Made by a program: the position numbers and the translations under genes. From Spirochaetaceae bacterium (GTDB lineage Bacteria; Spirochaetota; Spirochaetia; B11-G9), in NCBI GenBank assembly GCA_015493635.1, contig WGCU01000018.1:62001-126000 (forward strand): 64,000 nucleotides of DNA, in the 5' to 3' direction. The notes beneath the pieces are model-generated. The model was given only the letters and a program-made list of their open reading frames with translations. It was not told where the DNA came from and ran no database searches. Every line of letters begins with the position of its first letter. Position 1 is the first letter of the stretch. Positions 63,454-64,000 of this stretch are shown here, one piece after another.

Positions 63454-63873
63454 ATGCGTGTCTGCATTCTTTTTTTCGAAGGTCAGAACAAAAATAAACG
63501 GATGCGGGATATTGTTAGATCTCTGGGAAAAGGAATCGAAAAGCAGGGGCATCAGGTTGATATAATAAATGCCCAGGATAGTGAAGATAAAAAACTATTT
63601 TTTTATGAATATATCTGTGTTGGTACGGTGAAAAACAATTTTTTTACGAGCAAAATACCGGAAAAAATTAAAACTGTTTTTAGTTCTGCCGGATCGGTCT
63701 CCGGGAAGAGAAGTTATGCATTTGTCTTAAAGGAAGGGATCCGGTCACAGAAAGCGCTTTCGCTCCTTATGCGTACGATGGAACAGCAGGGAATGTTTTT
63801 AAAGCGTTCGGATATTGTGAAAACGACTGCTGAAGCGGAATATATTGGTAAAAAATTGCATATAGCGAGGTAA
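63454..63873 (+). CDS. Flavodoxin-like protein
   Basis: 139 aa, ATG directly after the secG stop. The N-terminal beta strand and following loop MRVCILFFEGQNKNKRM with alternating alpha/beta (IEKQGHQVDIINAQ, YEYICVGTVKN, RSYAFVLKEG) fit the flavodoxin-like fold. The phosphate-binding loop is not canonical (no TGNT), so FMN binding is uncertain. Charged C-terminal helix. Function unknown. Confidence 0.7.
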   Translation: MRVCILFFEGQNKNKRMRDIVRSLGKGIEKQGHQVDIINAQDSEDKKLFFYEYICVGTVKNNFFTSKIPEKIKTVFSSAGSVSGKRSYAFVLKEGIRSQKALSLLMRTMEQQGMFLKRSDIVKTTAEAEYIGKKLHIAR

Positions 63874-63877
63874 CATA

Positions 63878-64000
63878 TTGAAAAAACTAGCAGGTATTTT
63901 AATTTTTTTTAGTTTAGCAGCAGGATTATTCGCTGATGTACTGAGTGAAACAGTAGCTACCGTTAATCTTATAAAACCTCAGATGATAACATCCCGACAG
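63878..64000 (+). CDS. Exported protein, N-terminal part only (possible SurA-like)
   Basis: TTG start with GAGG 7 nt upstream, 4 nt after the previous stop; 41 codons to the window end. Signal peptide MKKLAGILIFFSLAAGLFA, then DVLSETVATVNL, which resembles the start of SurA/PpiC-type periplasmic chaperones (VxATVN...ITxRQ). Too little is present for a firm call. Confidence 0.6.
   Translation, partial: MKKLAGILIFFSLAAGLFADVLSETVATVNLIKPQMITSRQ

Overview
The window looks like a chromosome segment of a spirochaete close to Treponema/Spirochaeta. It is A+T-rich (about 40% G+C by eye) and densely packed. The strongest taxonomic hints are the Chlamydia/Treponema-type V-ATPase operon (E, DUF2764, A, B, D, I, K), an LptD-like protein directly after uvrA, paired EF-G genes, many TTG starts behind good ribosome-binding sites, and tRNAs without encoded CCA. 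There is no rRNA, prophage, CRISPR array, transposase or resistance gene; the content is mainly housekeeping with some accessory modules.

Layout. 1-3027: arginine genes argC and argJ (minus; argJ cut by the window edge) and folate genes folP-folK (plus). 3024-8320: two coupled histidine kinases on the minus strand, one REC-PAS-GAF-PAS3-HisKA_2 and one 7TM-PAS2-HisKA. 8338-13692: a GtrA-family membrane protein, then Lrp/AsnC regulator, iorA, iorB, acdA, acdB. This last set is a compact route for aromatic amino acid fermentation with ATP formed by an ADP-forming acyl-CoA synthetase. 13693-13993: a G+C-richer, repeat-like gap and tRNA-Asn. 14019-17079: a minus-strand operon of a secreted protein, a pseudo-receiver/PilZ protein, an unknown protein and an AmrS-like radical SAM enzyme.

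17122-24970: mfd, a GAF-fused PTS enzyme I, trmB and citrate synthase, ending in a bidirectional terminator. 24984-29234: an EF-G-like GTPase and canonical EF-G (minus). 29278-37898: tRNA-Val, PLP homeostasis protein, small membrane protein, RluD-type synthase, convergent metallo-beta-lactamase-like and pentapeptide-repeat genes, then murI, rsgA, mutS2, a lipoprotein and an unknown protein.

37902-45567: a small helical protein and the seven-gene V-ATPase operon, ending in a clear terminator. A 19-bp perfect palindrome lies over a promoter-like site just before atpE. 45581-60023: ispG, a TPR protein, uvrA, lptD-like, phoH, PgpH-type HD hydrolase, ybeY, CorC-type CBS protein and a large TPR protein. 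60028-64000: promoter, gap, pgk, tpiA, secG, a flavodoxin-like protein and the start of a secreted protein.

Together these genes suggest a fermentative diderm: glycolysis and amino acid oxidation supply ATP and reduced ferredoxin, while a V-type ATPase, probably Na+-coupled, links ATP to an ion gradient. I found no obviously new multi-gene defence or mobile system. The best leads are the IorAB-AcdAB-Lrp module with a ferredoxin-less IorA, the palindrome before atpE, the SAP-like segment in the LptD homologue, and the degenerate metallo-beta-lactamase/pentapeptide pair.
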